A DNA stretch of 45,341 nucleotides from Clostridia bacterium (GTDB lineage Bacteria; Bacillota; Clostridia; Oscillospirales; RGIG577). Position numbers and translations under genes: made by a program. The DNA lies in assembly GCA_017513095.1 (NCBI GenBank), contig JAFWDJ010000024.1, positions 70,073-115,413 of the forward strand, in the 5' to 3' direction. Numbering within the stretch: the stretch's first letter is position 1; each line of letters begins with the position of its first letter. The notes beneath the pieces were generated by a model, which saw nothing but the letters and a program-made list of their open reading frames with translations, did not search any database and was not told where the DNA came from. This document shows, piece by piece, positions 1 to 8,080 of this stretch.

Positions 1-527
1 GGATTTACTATAAGATCAACGTAACGCTGACGGTATCTTAGGTCTGTGTCTCTTAAGCCGTGGAACTTCTCGGGAAGCGGCAGAAGCGACTTCGTAAGCA
101 GCGTAAACGACGAAAGCTTTACGGATATCTCGCCGCGGCGCGTGCGGAAGACCTCGCCCTCGACGCCTATGATGTCGCCTATATCGAGCTTTTTAAACTC
201 TGCGTATACGTCCTCGCCCAGCTCGTTTACGCGAACGTAGAGCTGAATTTTACCGAAACGGTCGGAAAGGTCGGCAAAAGACGCCTTGCCCATGTCGCGC
301 TTTGACATTATGCGTCCGGCTATCCTAACCGTGCTGCCCTCCATCGTATCGAAATTCTTAAGTATTGCGTCCGTATAGCTCGTTCTTTCAAACTTTACCT
401 CTTCAAACGGGTCCTTGCCCTTTGAAACGAGCTCCTTTAATTTTTCCCTGCGCACCCTGACAAGGTCGCTGTACTGCTGCTCGCCGTCAGCTGCCGGCTC
501 ATTTGCGTTTTGTCTTGCGTCAGCCAT
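1..527 (-). CDS. lysS: lysyl-tRNA synthetase, class II (N-terminal part, runs off the window)
   Basis: Charges tRNA-Lys with lysine in the cytoplasm. The frame is open from an ATG at 527 to the window edge, about 175 codons. After a polar N-terminus ([11 protein letters not shown]) come the helical stretch [10 protein letters not shown] and the anticodon-binding OB fold with [17 protein letters not shown] and GKIQLYV, then the linker [10 protein letters not shown] and the start of the catalytic core, [11 protein letters not shown], all typical of bacterial LysRS. The start has an AGGAG about 10 bases upstream. It lies 91 bases downstream of greA on the same strand, the usual greA-lysS pairing in Firmicutes. 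The C-terminal catalytic motifs lie outside the window. Confidence 0.95.
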   Translation of the reverse strand, partial: MADARQNANEPAADGEQQYSDLVRVRREKLKELVSKGKDPFEEVKFERTSYTDAILKNFDTMEGSTVRIAGRIMSKRDMGKASFADLSDRFGKIQLYVRVNELGEDVYAEFKKLDIGDIIGVEGEVFRTRRGEISVKLSSFTLLTKSLLPLPEKFHGLRDTDLRYRQRYVDLIVN

Positions 528-560
528 GATTTATATACTCCTCTCAATATTCTGCGATTC

Positions 561-594
561 TATAAAAAGAAGGGACGCGCCCGCCCGCGCGCCC
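561..594 (-). terminator. hairpin plus T-run between greA and lysS
   Basis: GC-rich hairpin with arms at 588-594 and 572-579 (one bulge) on the minus strand, followed by TTCTTTTTAT. It would partly terminate greA transcripts before lysS, so lysS may be read at a reduced level. The stem is short. Confidence 0.45.
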
Positions 595-618
595 GATTAT
601 CCCGCCTTCGCGGCAGGC

Positions 619-1104
619 TTACTTCGTTTTTCTGATGTCGGTTATCTCGTAATAAAGTATGCCGACGGGCGCGTGCACCTCGCATACGTCGCCAACATGA
701 CGGCCCATAAGAGCGTGACCGAGCGGCGACTCGTCGGATATTTTATTCTCCAGCGGGTCGGCTTCGGTAGAGCCTACGATGGAATACTCTATCTCCTCGT
801 CAAATTCCTTGTCGATGACCTTTACGGTGCAGCCAATGTTAACCTTGTTGGAGTCGACCTCGTCTTCGTCGAGAACTTCGGCGTTCTTGAGCATGGCCAT
901 AAGCTCAACGATGCGGTTTTCGTTCATTGCCTGCTCGTTTTTCGCCTCGTCGTATTCGGAATTCTCGGAAAGGTCGCCGAAGGAAAGCGCAACTTTCAGC
1001 TTTTCGGCTATCTCGGCGCGCTTTACGGATACTCTTTCGTTAAGCTCGTCTTCAAGCTTTGCAAGTCCCTCCGAGGTTAGTACGATCTTCTTATAATTAC
1101 TCAT
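619..1104 (-). CDS. greA: transcription elongation factor GreA
   Basis: Rescues backtracked RNA polymerase by stimulating cleavage of the transcript 3' end through the secondary channel. The protein has 161 aa, the normal family length. The N-terminal coiled coil spans residues 1-75, with the tip motif [16 protein letters not shown] (D44, E47 supply the acidic pair). The C-terminal FKBP-like domain carries [13 protein letters not shown]. The start is supported by AAGGAG eight bases upstream. It has its own consensus promoter and a hairpin-containing leader, and precedes lysS on the same strand. Confidence 0.97.
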   Translation of the reverse strand: MSNYKKIVLTSEGLAKLEDELNERVSVKRAEIAEKLKVALSFGDLSENSEYDEAKNEQAMNENRIVELMAMLKNAEVLDEDEVDSNKVNIGCTVKVIDKEFDEEIEYSIVGSTEADPLENKISDESPLGHALMGRHVGDVCEVHAPVGILYYEITDIRKTK

Positions 1105-1132
1105 TCGTAATTCTCCTTAATTCTAAAAATCT

Positions 1133-1160
1133 GATACCGAACGTATGCGCGTTCGGTATC
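1133..1160 (-). promoter_or_regulatory. perfect inverted repeat in the greA leader
   Basis: Arms GATACCGAACG (1133-1143) and CGTTCGGTATC (1150-1160) pair perfectly over 11 bp with a 6-base loop. It lies about 28 bases downstream of the predicted start of the greA transcript and is followed on the minus strand by AGATTTTTAG. It may be an attenuator, an operator or an RNA-stabilising hairpin; the sequence does not decide. Confidence 0.6.
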
Positions 1161-1194
1161 AAAAATACTATTTCTCCATTTGAACATATGAAGT

Positions 1195-1223
1195 ATTATA
1201 AATGCTCGCGCGCGCGTTGTCAA
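1195..1223 (-). promoter_or_regulatory. consensus sigma-A promoter of greA
   Basis: TTGACA at 1223-1218 and TATAAT at 1200-1195 on the minus strand, with a 17-base spacer. Both hexamers match the consensus exactly. The next gene downstream is greA. Confidence 0.85.
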
Positions 1224-1321
1224 TAGAAAAAAGTCGCCGCGGGAAATATATTTTGGCCGCGCGCGAGGGGCAATGCGGCGTTTTGGCTGCTTTGTAAAGA
1301 AGCCGGAAAAAGGCGGAGAAA

Positions 1322-1345
1322 AGAGATATCCGATAAAGATATCTC
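1322..1345 (-). terminator. weak terminator hairpin after the unknown gene at 1453-2241
   Basis: GAGATATC (1323-1330) pairs with GATATCTC (1338-1345); on the minus strand TTTTCT follows. The rest of the 1224-1452 gap, about 230 bases, holds nothing else I recognise. A 119-codon frame there lacks a ribosome binding site. Confidence 0.45.
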
Positions 1346-1452
1346 CCGTTAATAATGTATTTGTTTTTTTCGTCAATCTTAATCTGTAATTTCGGAGCTT
1401 CAAAATAGAATTATAAATTCGATTACCGACAGAGCTGCGCGGCAGCCCCACT

Positions 1453-2241
1453 TTACACATACAAAAGACGCTTTACCTCGACTTCCCCCACGTCCTCCAT
1501 GGCGAACAGCCGCATTAAGTCCTCCCCTTTTATGCCGACGCCCTCGCATTCGCATTCGGGCACGAAGGCGTACGCGGTGCGGTTAAGGCCGCGCGGCGGC
1601 CTTTCGCCCGACAAATCGAGAGCGAGCGCGCGGCGCGGTATTTTTTCGCGCATTTCGTCCGTAAGTCCCCCGAAAGTCACGAAAAGAAGGCAGTTGAAAG
1701 GCACGCCTTCGCCTACGATGAGCGGTATGCCCGTTTTTTCGTAAAAGCCGGCGCAAAACGCCTCCGCTGCCTGCGTATTTTCGCTTGCGACGTATACATC
1801 GCGGCAGAGCCCGCATAAGGTTTTCGCAAGCTCAAACGCAAGATGCCTGCCCGACGCGTCATGAAGCATGAGCGAGGAGCGTCCGTCTATAATATTCGCC
1901 CGCTTTGCGGCGAAGCGTATTATTTTTTCCGCGTGCCTTCGCATATACGCGCCTGCGTCGAGCTTTACGTAAAAGCCCAGATCGTTTAAAAGCAAAGTAA
2001 AGCGTTCGTCCGACGCGAGAGCCTTTCGCGCGCCGAGACGCGCGGCTTCGGCTGCCGCCGGGATTATGCGCCGTCTGAGCGCGCCCTCGCCCTCGCCGTC
2101 GTACGTGGGGATGTGCGCGTAAACGAAATCCTCGTCTTTCGTAAGCTTTTTAATTGACACGTCGGCCTTTTTTCGCCGGTACGACAGCTTTTTTATAAAA
2201 GTCGGCGCGGGTTCCTCGTCAATCTTAAAATAACAAGTCAT
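1453..2241 (-). CDS. conserved hypothetical protein, Rossmann-like
   Basis: I do not recognise the family. The 262-aa product has an N-terminal stretch rich in Lys and Arg (KKLSYRRKKADVSIKKLTKDE), a helical middle part rich in Ala and Arg, then an alternating strand-helix pattern from about residue 120 (SSLMLHDASG, DVYVASEN, CLLFVTFGG) that resembles a nucleotide-binding Rossmann-type fold. No signal peptide or membrane segment is seen. I chose the ATG at 2241 because GGAGGTG lies five bases before it; an upstream in-frame start would place that site inside the gene. It is divergent from the ABC importer. A cytoplasmic role is inferred only from the absence of export signals. Confidence 0.7.
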   Translation of the reverse strand: MTCYFKIDEEPAPTFIKKLSYRRKKADVSIKKLTKDEDFVYAHIPTYDGEGEGALRRRIIPAAAEAARLGARKALASDERFTLLLNDLGFYVKLDAGAYMRRHAEKIIRFAAKRANIIDGRSSLMLHDASGRHLAFELAKTLCGLCRDVYVASENTQAAEAFCAGFYEKTGIPLIVGEGVPFNCLLFVTFGGLTDEMREKIPRRALALDLSGERPPRGLNRTAYAFVPECECEGVGIKGEDLMRLFAMEDVGEVEVKRLLYV

Positions 2242-2310
2242 TTTTACACCTCCGAACATGTCACTCTATGCGCGGGCGACGGCGATAATGCAATATTTTT
2301 CTTTAAATAC

Positions 2311-2339
2311 TTTACTTTAATTTGATAATGCGATATAAT
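2311..2339 (+). promoter_or_regulatory. promoter of the amino-acid ABC importer
   Basis: TTTACT (2311-2316), 17-base spacer, TATAAT (2334-2339). The leader to the ATG at 2404 is about 58 bases and ends with GGAAGG ahead of the start. Confidence 0.65.
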
Positions 2340-2403
2340 AACAGCGCATCAAAATATATAAAGAGACCGATGCAATAAAATAATCAGGAAGGTATGTGAA
2401 AAA

Positions 2404-3285
2404 ATGAAAGGCAAAAAATTACTTGCACTCCTTTTAGCTGTTCTCATGCTGGCTACCGTATTCGTATTTGCGGGCTGCTCGAACACCAAGAAGGAAGATA
2501 CCTCGGATGCACAGCAGACAGAAGAGACCGGCGACGCTGAGAGCGGCGAAGAGGCAGCAGCCGGCGAAGATACTTCGCTTGCAGACGTTCAGGCTAAGGG
2601 CGAGATCATCTTAGGTCTTGACGACAGCTTCCCGCCGATGGGCTTCAGAAACGACGACAACGAGATCGTAGGCTTCGACATCGACCTTGCAAAGGCCGTA
2701 GCCGACAAGCTCGGCGTTACGCTCTGCGTACAGCCTATCTCCTGGGACGCAAAGGAAATGGAGCTTAACAGCGGCAACATCGACATGATCTGGAACGGCA
2801 TGTCCTACAGCGAAGAGCGCGACGAAGCTATGAACCTTTCCGAGCCGTATCTTAACAACGACATGGTATTCGTTGTTGCGAACGGTTCCCCCATCGCAAG
2901 TCTTGAGGACATCAAGGGCAAGACCGTAGCCGTTCAGAACGGTTCGACCGCTCAGGATATCTTAGAGGCATCCGACCTTGCGGCAGACATCACCGTAGTT
3001 GGCTTCAAGGACAACATGACCGCGCTTCTCGACATGGAAGCACAGGGCTGCGACGCCGTATTCATGGACAAGGTTGTAGCAAACTACACCATTTCCGCTA
3101 ACGGCAAGGATTATCAGGTACTTGAAGAAGGTCTCTCCCCCGAAGTTTACGTTATAGGCTTCAGAAAGGGCGACCAGGCTCTCCGCGACGCGGTACAGCA
3201 GGCTCTCCACGAGCTCAAGGAAGACGGCACCGTTGCAGAGATCTCCACTCAGTGGTTCGGCTCCGACGTTACGATAATCGAGTAA
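2404..3285 (+). CDS. amino-acid ABC transporter, substrate-binding lipoprotein
   Basis: Captures a polar amino acid outside the membrane and delivers it to the permease encoded next. The 293-aa product starts with a lipoprotein signal peptide ending in the lipobox FAGC (Cys25), then an acidic, Ala/Glu-rich linker (about 26-62) that tethers the domain to the membrane. The solute-binding family 3 fold follows, with the typical ILGLDDSFPPMGF, GFDIDLAKAVADKLG, NSGNIDMIWNGMS and KTVAVQNGSTA segments. This family includes cystine, glutamine and arginine binders; the exact ligand cannot be read from the sequence. A strong hairpin follows the gene and probably keeps its message more abundant than the downstream genes. 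Confidence 0.95.
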   Translation: MKGKKLLALLLAVLMLATVFVFAGCSNTKKEDTSDAQQTEETGDAESGEEAAAGEDTSLADVQAKGEIILGLDDSFPPMGFRNDDNEIVGFDIDLAKAVADKLGVTLCVQPISWDAKEMELNSGNIDMIWNGMSYSEERDEAMNLSEPYLNNDMVFVVANGSPIASLEDIKGKTVAVQNGSTAQDILEASDLAADITVVGFKDNMTALLDMEAQGCDAVFMDKVVANYTISANGKDYQVLEEGLSPEVYVIGFRKGDQALRDAVQQALHELKEDGTVAEISTQWFGSDVTIIE

Positions 3286-3306
3286 TCCAAAGTAAACATA
3301 CGTTTC

Positions 3307-3337
3307 GTAAAAGGCACGCTTCGCGCGTGCCTTTTAC
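3307..3337 (+). promoter_or_regulatory. 13-bp intercistronic hairpin in the ABC operon
   Basis: GTAAAAGGCACGC (3307-3319) pairs perfectly with 3325-3337 across a five-base loop. The T's lie inside the stem and ACGGG follows, so it is not a classical rho-independent terminator. Position right after the binding-protein gene suggests mRNA 3'-end protection or partial termination, giving excess binding protein over permease and ATPase. Confidence 0.6.
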
Positions 3338-3370
3338 GGGTATTTCTGAAGAAACAAAGGGGGTGCTCTC

Positions 3371-4042
3371 ATGGAATCGCTTTTTGCAACGATTGACGCC
3401 GCTTATATGAGCAAGCTGCTCGTAATTCTCCTTCAGGGCGTGCTTACCTCGCTCAGGATTTTTGCGATAACGCTTGTTATTGCGGTGCCGCTCGGCTTTC
3501 TCGTTTCGTTTGCCAAAAAATCAAAATATAAGATCGTTTCCGTGCCGATAAACATATACATACTCATCATGAGAGGAACGCCTTTGCTTCTGCAGATACT
3601 CATCGTATATTTCGGCCCTTATTATGTATTTCGGCTCTCTTACGACAGATTTGCGGCGATAATCATAGCCTTCGTTCTCAATTACGCCGCCTACTTTGCG
3701 GAGATATTCCGCGGCGGCATCGAGTCTATGCCTGTGGGCCAGTATGAGGCGGCGGGCGCGCTCGGCTTTACGAAGGCGCAGACGTTCTTTCGCATAATCC
3801 TGCCTCAGGTCGTTAAGCGCATACTTCCCGCAAGCGCGAACGAGGTAATAACGCTCGTTAAGGATACGGCGCTCGCGCAGACGATAGGCGTAGCCGAGCT
3901 TTTTGCCCTGTCGTCGAAGCAGGCAAGCTTTAAAACGTCGGTAATCCCGCTTTTCGTGGCCGGTATATTCTACTTCGTTTTGAACTGGATAGTTACGGCG
4001 GCGTTCGCTTACTTTGAAAAGAAGCTCGACTATTACAAGTAA
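3371..4042 (+). CDS. amino-acid ABC transporter, permease
   Basis: Membrane channel subunit of the polar amino-acid importer; it works as a dimer. The 223-aa product has about five hydrophobic segments, starting near residues 15-45 (LLVILLQGVLTSLRIFAITLVI). The EAA loop that contacts the ATPase is visible as EAAGALGFTKAQTFF, around residues 125-140. Length and pattern match the HisM/GlnP (His/Glu/Gln/Arg/opine) permease family. The ATG follows AAAGGGGGTG. It ends three bases before the first possible start of the ATPase gene, so the two are probably translated together. Confidence 0.95.
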   Translation: MESLFATIDAAYMSKLLVILLQGVLTSLRIFAITLVIAVPLGFLVSFAKKSKYKIVSVPINIYILIMRGTPLLLQILIVYFGPYYVFRLSYDRFAAIIIAFVLNYAAYFAEIFRGGIESMPVGQYEAAGALGFTKAQTFFRIILPQVVKRILPASANEVITLVKDTALAQTIGVAELFALSSKQASFKTSVIPLFVAGIFYFVLNWIVTAAFAYFEKKLDYYK

Positions 4043-4054
4043 GGGGTGAGGAAA

Positions 4055-4825
4055 GTGGCTGTATTAAGTGTAAAAAACATAAAAAAAGCGTTCGGCAGCA
4101 ACGTGGTGCTTACCGATATCTCCTTTGACGTAGACGCGGGCGAGGTCGTTGCGATAATCGGCCCTTCCGGCTCCGGCAAATCAACGATTCTGCGCTGCAT
4201 AAATCAGCTTGAAACGATAGACGGCGGCCAGATAACGCTTCTTGACGACAATATGATTGCGGGCACGTCGCCCGACGGAAAGCCCATATATTCCCCGCCG
4301 CAGGTGCTTCGAAAAATGCGCCTGAATATCGGGCTCGTGTTTCAGAATTTTAACCTTTTCCCCCACTTCTCCGTTATGCGAAACGTAACGGAGGCGCCCA
4401 TCCACGTTTTGAAAATGCCGAAAGAGCAGGCCGTTGAGGAAGCAAAGGATCTGCTTGCGAAAATGGGACTTTCCGAAAAGCACGACTCCTATCCGTATCA
4501 GCTTTCGGGCGGCCAGCAGCAGCGCGTATCCATCGCGCGCGCGCTCGCGCTTCATCCCGAGGTGCTTTTCTTCGACGAGCCGACGAGCGCGCTCGACCCC
4601 GAGCTTACGGGCGAGATTTTAAAGGTAATCCGCGCGCTTGCGCAGGAAAAGCGCACGATGGTAATAGTAACTCATGAGATGGCCTTCGCGCGCGACGTGG
4701 CCGACCGCGTTATTTTCATGGATCAGGGCGTTATAGTTGAGCAGGGCGACCCGAAGGAGGTAATAAATCATCCGAAGGAAGAGCGAACAAAGCTGTTCTT
4801 AAAGAGATACTCGGAGGATAATTAA
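4055..4825 (+). CDS. amino-acid ABC transporter, ATP-binding protein (GlnQ-like)
   Basis: Cytoplasmic ATPase that powers uptake. Walker [10 protein letters not shown] (residues 36-44), Q-loop in [14 protein letters not shown], signature [15 protein letters not shown], Walker [14 protein letters not shown] and the switch His in VTHEM are all intact. An insert after residue 60 ([20 protein letters not shown]) lengthens the protein a little relative to typical GlnQ. I prefer the GTG at 4055: the preceding AAGGGGTGAGG then serves as ribosome binding site, whereas for the GTG at 4046 the same bases would fall on the start codon. It is the last gene of the operon, closed by a terminator. Confidence 0.93.
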   Translation: MAVLSVKNIKKAFGSNVVLTDISFDVDAGEVVAIIGPSGSGKSTILRCINQLETIDGGQITLLDDNMIAGTSPDGKPIYSPPQVLRKMRLNIGLVFQNFNLFPHFSVMRNVTEAPIHVLKMPKEQAVEEAKDLLAKMGLSEKHDSYPYQLSGGQQQRVSIARALALHPEVLFFDEPTSALDPELTGEILKVIRALAQEKRTMVIVTHEMAFARDVADRVIFMDQGVIVEQGDPKEVINHPKEERTKLFLKRYSEDN

Positions 4826-4835
4826 AAGTCATGAT

Positions 4836-4865
4836 AAAAGAGAGGCAGACCTGCCTCTCTTTTTT
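4836..4865 (+). terminator. terminator of the ABC operon, probably bidirectional
   Basis: AAAGAGAGGCA pairs with TGCCTCTCTTT around a tight loop, followed by TTTTTG on the plus strand; the minus strand gives TTTTAT. It lies between convergent genes (ABC ATPase and the small unknown gene at 4925). Confidence 0.8.
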
Positions 4866-4924
4866 GATGTCTTGATTTTTAAGCGGGATTTGTGTCACAG
4901 CTATTATCAAAAAGCCGTGCCGCG

Positions 4925-5335
4925 TCAAAACTCCGGCGACTCACATAATAAATACTTCTCTCGTCCTCCCTTTTCTGCCTCGCCGAAAACCACGGCAAAG
5001 CCGCTGCCTAAGATAAGGACGGAATCGGTGCTCATGGCCGCCATGCGAACGGCGGTTTCAAGCGGCAGGAACTGTTCGTCCATATAGAAATCTGGCGACA
5101 ATACAAGGCATAATTCGTCGTGATTTGCGACGAATTCACGAAAAGCCGCCGAACGGTCCATGCCGTCGCCCTTGACGGCGATTTTACGCGGGTCGATAAG
5201 CTTCCCTGCGCTGTGACAAAATCTGTCTACGGCGTCATATCGCTTTTCGGGCGTTGTAAACTCATATAACAGCCGTTCGCGCCGTTCCTTTTTGATAAAT
5301 GAACGCACGAAACGCTCTTCCGACGTATAATCCAT
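4925..5335 (-). CDS. conserved hypothetical protein, coupled to ispF
   Basis: Unrecognised 136-aa soluble protein. The N-terminal third is basic and helical (SFIKKERRERLLYEF), followed by the sequence DRFCHSAGKLIDP, and a C-terminal half with hydrophobic strands (DELCLVLSPDFY, DSVLILGSGFAVVFG). No membrane segment or catalytic motif I can name. The ATG at 5335 is one base from the TGA of ispF, so it is likely translated by ribosomes leaving ispF. It is the last gene of the carD-ispD-ispF group and faces the ABC operon terminator. Nothing in it suggests isoprenoid chemistry. Confidence 0.7.
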   Translation of the reverse strand: MDYTSEERFVRSFIKKERRERLLYEFTTPEKRYDAVDRFCHSAGKLIDPRKIAVKGDGMDRSAAFREFVANHDELCLVLSPDFYMDEQFLPLETAVRMAAMSTDSVLILGSGFAVVFGEAEKGGREKYLLCESPEF

Positions 5336-5336
5336 A

Positions 5337-5813
5337 TCAACCCTTCGTAATAAGCGCGACCGCGTGAGCGCTTATCCCCTCGCCGCGTCCCTCAAAGCCC
5401 ATGCCCTCCGTCGTCTTTGCCTTGACGTTTATCGCCTCAGGCGGGCATTCGAGCGCGCGCGAAATATTCTCGCGCATTGCGGTGATATGCGGCGCCATGC
5501 GCGGCCTCTGAGCTACTACGGTCGCGTCTATGTTGCCTATAATAAAGCCCTGAGCGCGCATAAGTTCCTCCGTTCTTTTAAGAAGCACGAGGCTGTCGGC
5601 GTCCTTATACGCCATATCGCTGTCGGGGAAATGCTTTCCTATGTCGCCCGCTCCGAGCGCGCCGATTATCGCGTCGATGACCGCGTGAGTCAGCACGTCG
5701 GCGTCGGAGTGCCCCAAAAGCCCCTTCTCATACGGGATATCAACCCCGCCGATTATAAGCTTTCTGTTTTCGGTAAGCCTGTGCGCGTCGTATCCGTAAC
5801 CAATCCTTATCAT
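5337..5813 (-). CDS. ispF: 2-C-methyl-D-erythritol 2,4-cyclodiphosphate synthase
   Basis: Fifth enzyme of the MEP route to isoprenoids; cyclises CDP-ME 2-phosphate with loss of CMP. The 158-aa length is standard. Zinc and substrate motifs are visible: GYGYDAHRL (D9, H11), [30 protein letters not shown], and the C-terminal [20 protein letters not shown] use the ATG at 5813: a longer frame starts 18 codons earlier, but it overlaps the end of ispD and family members begin at this Met. The gap from the ispD stop is only a few bases, so ispD and ispF are translationally linked. Confidence 0.96.
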   Translation of the reverse strand: MIRIGYGYDAHRLTENRKLIIGGVDIPYEKGLLGHSDADVLTHAVIDAIIGALGAGDIGKHFPDSDMAYKDADSLVLLKRTEELMRAQGFIIGNIDATVVAQRPRMAPHITAMRENISRALECPPEAINVKAKTTEGMGFEGRGEGISAHAVALITKG

Positions 5814-5817
5814 ATCG

Positions 5818-6573
5818 TCACACTCTCTCTTCGCTTTTCTTATTGAGTATAAGTTCGGCGGCCTCAATGTCGCCCGCCTTGGTGACCTTTATATTGTCGC
5901 GGTCGCCCTCGGTGATATATACATTATGACCGAGCGCCTCGACCGCCGAGGCGTCATCGGTTATTTTAAGCGATTTTTGCTTTACGTTAAGGAGCGCCCT
6001 CTTCAAAAGGTCGTATTCAAATATCTGCGGCGTCTGGATGAGTCTCAGCCTGTCACGGTCAAGCGTTCTTAAAACGGCGCCGTCAGCGCCTATCTCCTTT
6101 ACCGTATCGAACGGTACGACGCCGGGTGCGGCCGCCCCGTGGGCCTTCGCCGCCGCTGCGGTCTCGTGAATCATCCTCTGCGTCACGAACGGCCGAGCGC
6201 CGTCCTGAACGGCTATATAATCGCATCTGCCCGTAAGCTCGAGCACGCCGTGAAGCGACGAATCGGCGCGCGTCGCGCCGCCCGCGACGATGTTCGTAAG
6301 CTTTGTTATCGAATATTCCTTCGCCATTTGCTGTATCGCGGAAAAATCCTCGCTTCTCGCGACGACTACTATCTCCGAAATGTCGGGCGAACGCTCGAAC
6401 GCTTCAAGCGTAATGGCAAGCATCGGACGATCGCCGATCATGAGAAACTGTTTGCTTGCGCCGTCTGCAAGCCCCATTCGCGTGCTTGCACCTGCGGCAA
6501 GTATGAGCGCTGCGCATTTTTTCGGCTTCTTCGAAGCCGAGCCGTTCTTAAAAAACATATCCTTAAAACTCAT
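5818..6573 (-). CDS. ispD: 2-C-methyl-D-erythritol 4-phosphate cytidylyltransferase
   Basis: Third enzyme of the MEP pathway; joins CTP and MEP to give CDP-ME. The nucleotide-binding signature [14 protein letters not shown] lies at residues 21-34, followed by [29 protein letters not shown] and [10 protein letters not shown]. The protein has 251 aa, slightly longer than usual because about 18 residues ([18 protein letters not shown]) precede the catalytic domain. GAGGAG lies before the ATG. It sits just upstream of ispF and downstream of carD, a common Firmicutes arrangement. Confidence 0.96.
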   Translation of the reverse strand: MSFKDMFFKNGSASKKPKKCAALILAAGASTRMGLADGASKQFLMIGDRPMLAITLEAFERSPDISEIVVVARSEDFSAIQQMAKEYSITKLTNIVAGGATRADSSLHGVLELTGRCDYIAVQDGARPFVTQRMIHETAAAAKAHGAAAPGVVPFDTVKEIGADGAVLRTLDRDRLRLIQTPQIFEYDLLKRALLNVKQKSLKITDDASAVEALGHNVYITEGDRDNIKVTKAGDIEAAELILNKKSEERV

Positions 6574-6597
6574 GGGACAAACTCCTCAATTTAAAAT

Positions 6598-6621
6598 AAA
6601 CGCGGCTCGATGGCCGCGTTT
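6598..6621 (-). terminator. hairpin between carD and ispD (attenuator or weak terminator)
   Basis: AAACGCGGC (6598-6606) pairs with GCCGCGTTT (6613-6621). On the minus strand TTTATTTTA follows. It separates carD from ispD by a 65-base gap and would lower but perhaps not abolish read-through. Confidence 0.55.
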
Positions 6622-6638
6622 TAAAAAGAGCCGAAATC

Positions 6639-7121
6639 TCACTTTCTGCCTACGATGGTATAAATAATATCCTCAAGCTCGGCCTGAGTAACGTCGAGAG
6701 AAACGATAAGCTCAGAAAACATTATCTGCTTCGCAAGGCTCAGTATCTTCTTTTCACCGGTAGACAGCGGCTTTATGCACTCGCGCATGAGAAGCCCTTT
6801 CACAACGCTTATTATCTCGTAAAGGTCTCCCGAGCGGATTTTATCAAGATTGTCGCGCGAACGCTTCGTCCAGTTCGGCTCGTCCTCCACGGACGCGCTT
6901 GAAAAAATCTCTTTGAAATCGTCGACGCTGATATCATCGGTCACGTATCTTAGCCCGTTAAGACAATCGGCGCATGTGGGGATCATTATTTTCAAATCGC
7001 CGATGGGCATCCTGAGAATATAGTACGACTGCGTTTTACCGAAAACCTCGCGATCCTCGATCGTTTCAACAATACCTGCGCCGTGCATGGGATATACGAT
7101 TTTATCACCGACTTTATACAT
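6639..7121 (-). CDS. CarD/CdnL-family transcription regulator
   Basis: Binds RNA polymerase beta through its N-terminal Tudor-like domain and stabilises promoter open complexes. The 160-aa product begins MYKVGDKIVYPMHGAGIVE, the hallmark of this domain (shared with the RNAP-interacting domain of Mfd), followed by YYILRMPIGDLKIMIP. The C-terminal helical half (about 75-160) has the KRSRDNLDKIRSGDLYEIISVVKGL and LSLAKQIMFSEL segments, normal for CarD proteins. The ATG follows AGGAG. It has a strong own promoter and heads the ispD-ispF cluster, although a hairpin intervenes. Confidence 0.92.
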   Translation of the reverse strand: MYKVGDKIVYPMHGAGIVETIEDREVFGKTQSYYILRMPIGDLKIMIPTCADCLNGLRYVTDDISVDDFKEIFSSASVEDEPNWTKRSRDNLDKIRSGDLYEIISVVKGLLMRECIKPLSTGEKKILSLAKQIMFSELIVSLDVTQAELEDIIYTIVGRK

Positions 7122-7169
7122 GGCTTTCTCCTAAAAGTAATATGGCAGGAAGCTGTTGTTTATGCTTTT

Positions 7170-7198
7170 ATTATACATCGCGAAAAAAGCTTTGTCAA
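7170..7198 (-). promoter_or_regulatory. consensus promoter of carD
   Basis: TTGACA (7198-7193), 17-base spacer, TATAAT (7175-7170) on the minus strand, both perfect. The leader to the carD start is about 45 bases. Confidence 0.85.
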
Positions 7199-7245
7199 AC
7201 GGACTGCATATGGCAAAATTGAACAAAATTCATATGGAAAAAATT

Positions 7246-7275
7246 AAAAAGGGGCTTTTTTAAGCCCCTTTTTTA
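7246..7275 (-). terminator. terminator of pspA
   Basis: AAAAAGGGGCTT (7246-7257) pairs with AAGCCCCTTTTT (7262-7273) across four T's. Minus-strand transcripts from pspA end in a run of T's. A-rich and T-rich flanks make it work in both directions. Confidence 0.85.
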
Positions 7276-7292
7276 GTGAAAAGAAGATTGAA

Positions 7293-7967
7293 TTATAAAC
7301 CGAGTTTAGCCTTCATGGCAGCAAGCTCATCGTCAACGGAGGTGTCAACAGTGGAATCTGCGTACTTGGCTGCGAGTGCGTCAACGTCGCTTACCGCGTC
7401 AAGCTCAGCCTTTGCGTTTGCGGTATCGAGCATCTGCTCAGCCTTGCGCTCCATGCGCTCAAAGTCGCTCATTGCGCCCTTTACGCCTTCAGCGGACGAA
7501 CCGATCTTATTGATGGTCTCCTGAGTCTTTGCAACAGCAACGTTTGCCTTTACGGTATCGCGGCGAGCCTGAAGAGCTGCAATATCGGAGTTGAGCTTAT
7601 TGTAAAGCTGACGCATTTTGTCTGCGTTCTCTTTTGCGACCGCATACGACTTCTGAAGCGAAGCTGCGTTGCTTTCAAGCTGCTGCTTCTTGGAGATGAA
7701 AGCCTTTGCGTCTGCTTCGTTGCCGGACTTCAATGCCTTCTCTGCAAGATCAAGATACTTTGCGATGTTCTTGTCGTTTTCGTCGATAAGTCTTCTCGTG
7801 CGAGTTTCTTCTGCTATAACGGCAGCAGTTTCGTTCTTAACCTGCTCTAAGTTTTCAGTAGCTTCTCTTAAGTACTGGTCTATCATCTTTGCAGGGTCTT
7901 CCGCCTTGTCCAAAAGCGCGTTTACGTTTGCCGAAAGAATGTCACCGAATCTTGATAAGATGCCCAT
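7293..7967 (-). CDS. pspA: PspA/IM30 (ESCRT-III-like) membrane-stress protein
   Basis: Peripheral inner-membrane protein that polymerises on damaged membranes; it belongs to the ESCRT-III superfamily with Vipp1. The 224-aa product starts MGILSRFGDILSANVNALLDKAEDPAKMIDQYLRE, the standard amphipathic helix plus helix 1, and continues as a long Ala/Lys/Glu-rich coiled coil to about residue 160. The C-terminal part contains DVDALAAKYADS and ends LAAMKAKLGL. AAGGAGGA precedes the ATG. No pspBC or pspF genes accompany it; it is monocistronic with its own promoter and terminator, the usual situation in Gram-positive bacteria. Confidence 0.93.
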   Translation of the reverse strand: MGILSRFGDILSANVNALLDKAEDPAKMIDQYLREATENLEQVKNETAAVIAEETRTRRLIDENDKNIAKYLDLAEKALKSGNEADAKAFISKKQQLESNAASLQKSYAVAKENADKMRQLYNKLNSDIAALQARRDTVKANVAVAKTQETINKIGSSAEGVKGAMSDFERMERKAEQMLDTANAKAELDAVSDVDALAAKYADSTVDTSVDDELAAMKAKLGL

Positions 7968-7997
7968 AATTAGTCCTCCTTATGTTTTGTTATTTTT

Positions 7998-8025
7998 ATT
8001 GTACCACATTGGTTAAAAACTTCAA
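7998..8025 (-). promoter_or_regulatory. promoter of pspA
   Basis: TTGAAG (8025-8020), 16-base spacer, TACAAT (8003-7998) on the minus strand. The leader is about 25 bases. Confidence 0.6.
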
Positions 8026-8034
8026 CAGATTTTA

Positions 8035-8066
8035 AAAAAATGACGGCAAAAAAGCCGTCATTTTTT
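8035..8066 (-). terminator. terminator of the first thiolase gene, bidirectional
   Basis: AAAAAATGACGGC (8035-8047) pairs with GCCGTCATTTTTT (8054-8066) across six A's. It ends the thiolase transcript 15 bases after the stop codon. Confidence 0.85.
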
Positions 8067-8080
8067 ATAATTTTCAATAA

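Noticed and set aside
1101..1460. A 119-codon minus-strand frame between the unknown gene and greA
   Set aside because: It spans the consensus greA promoter and the leader hairpin, lacks a ribosome site and has a random-looking composition.
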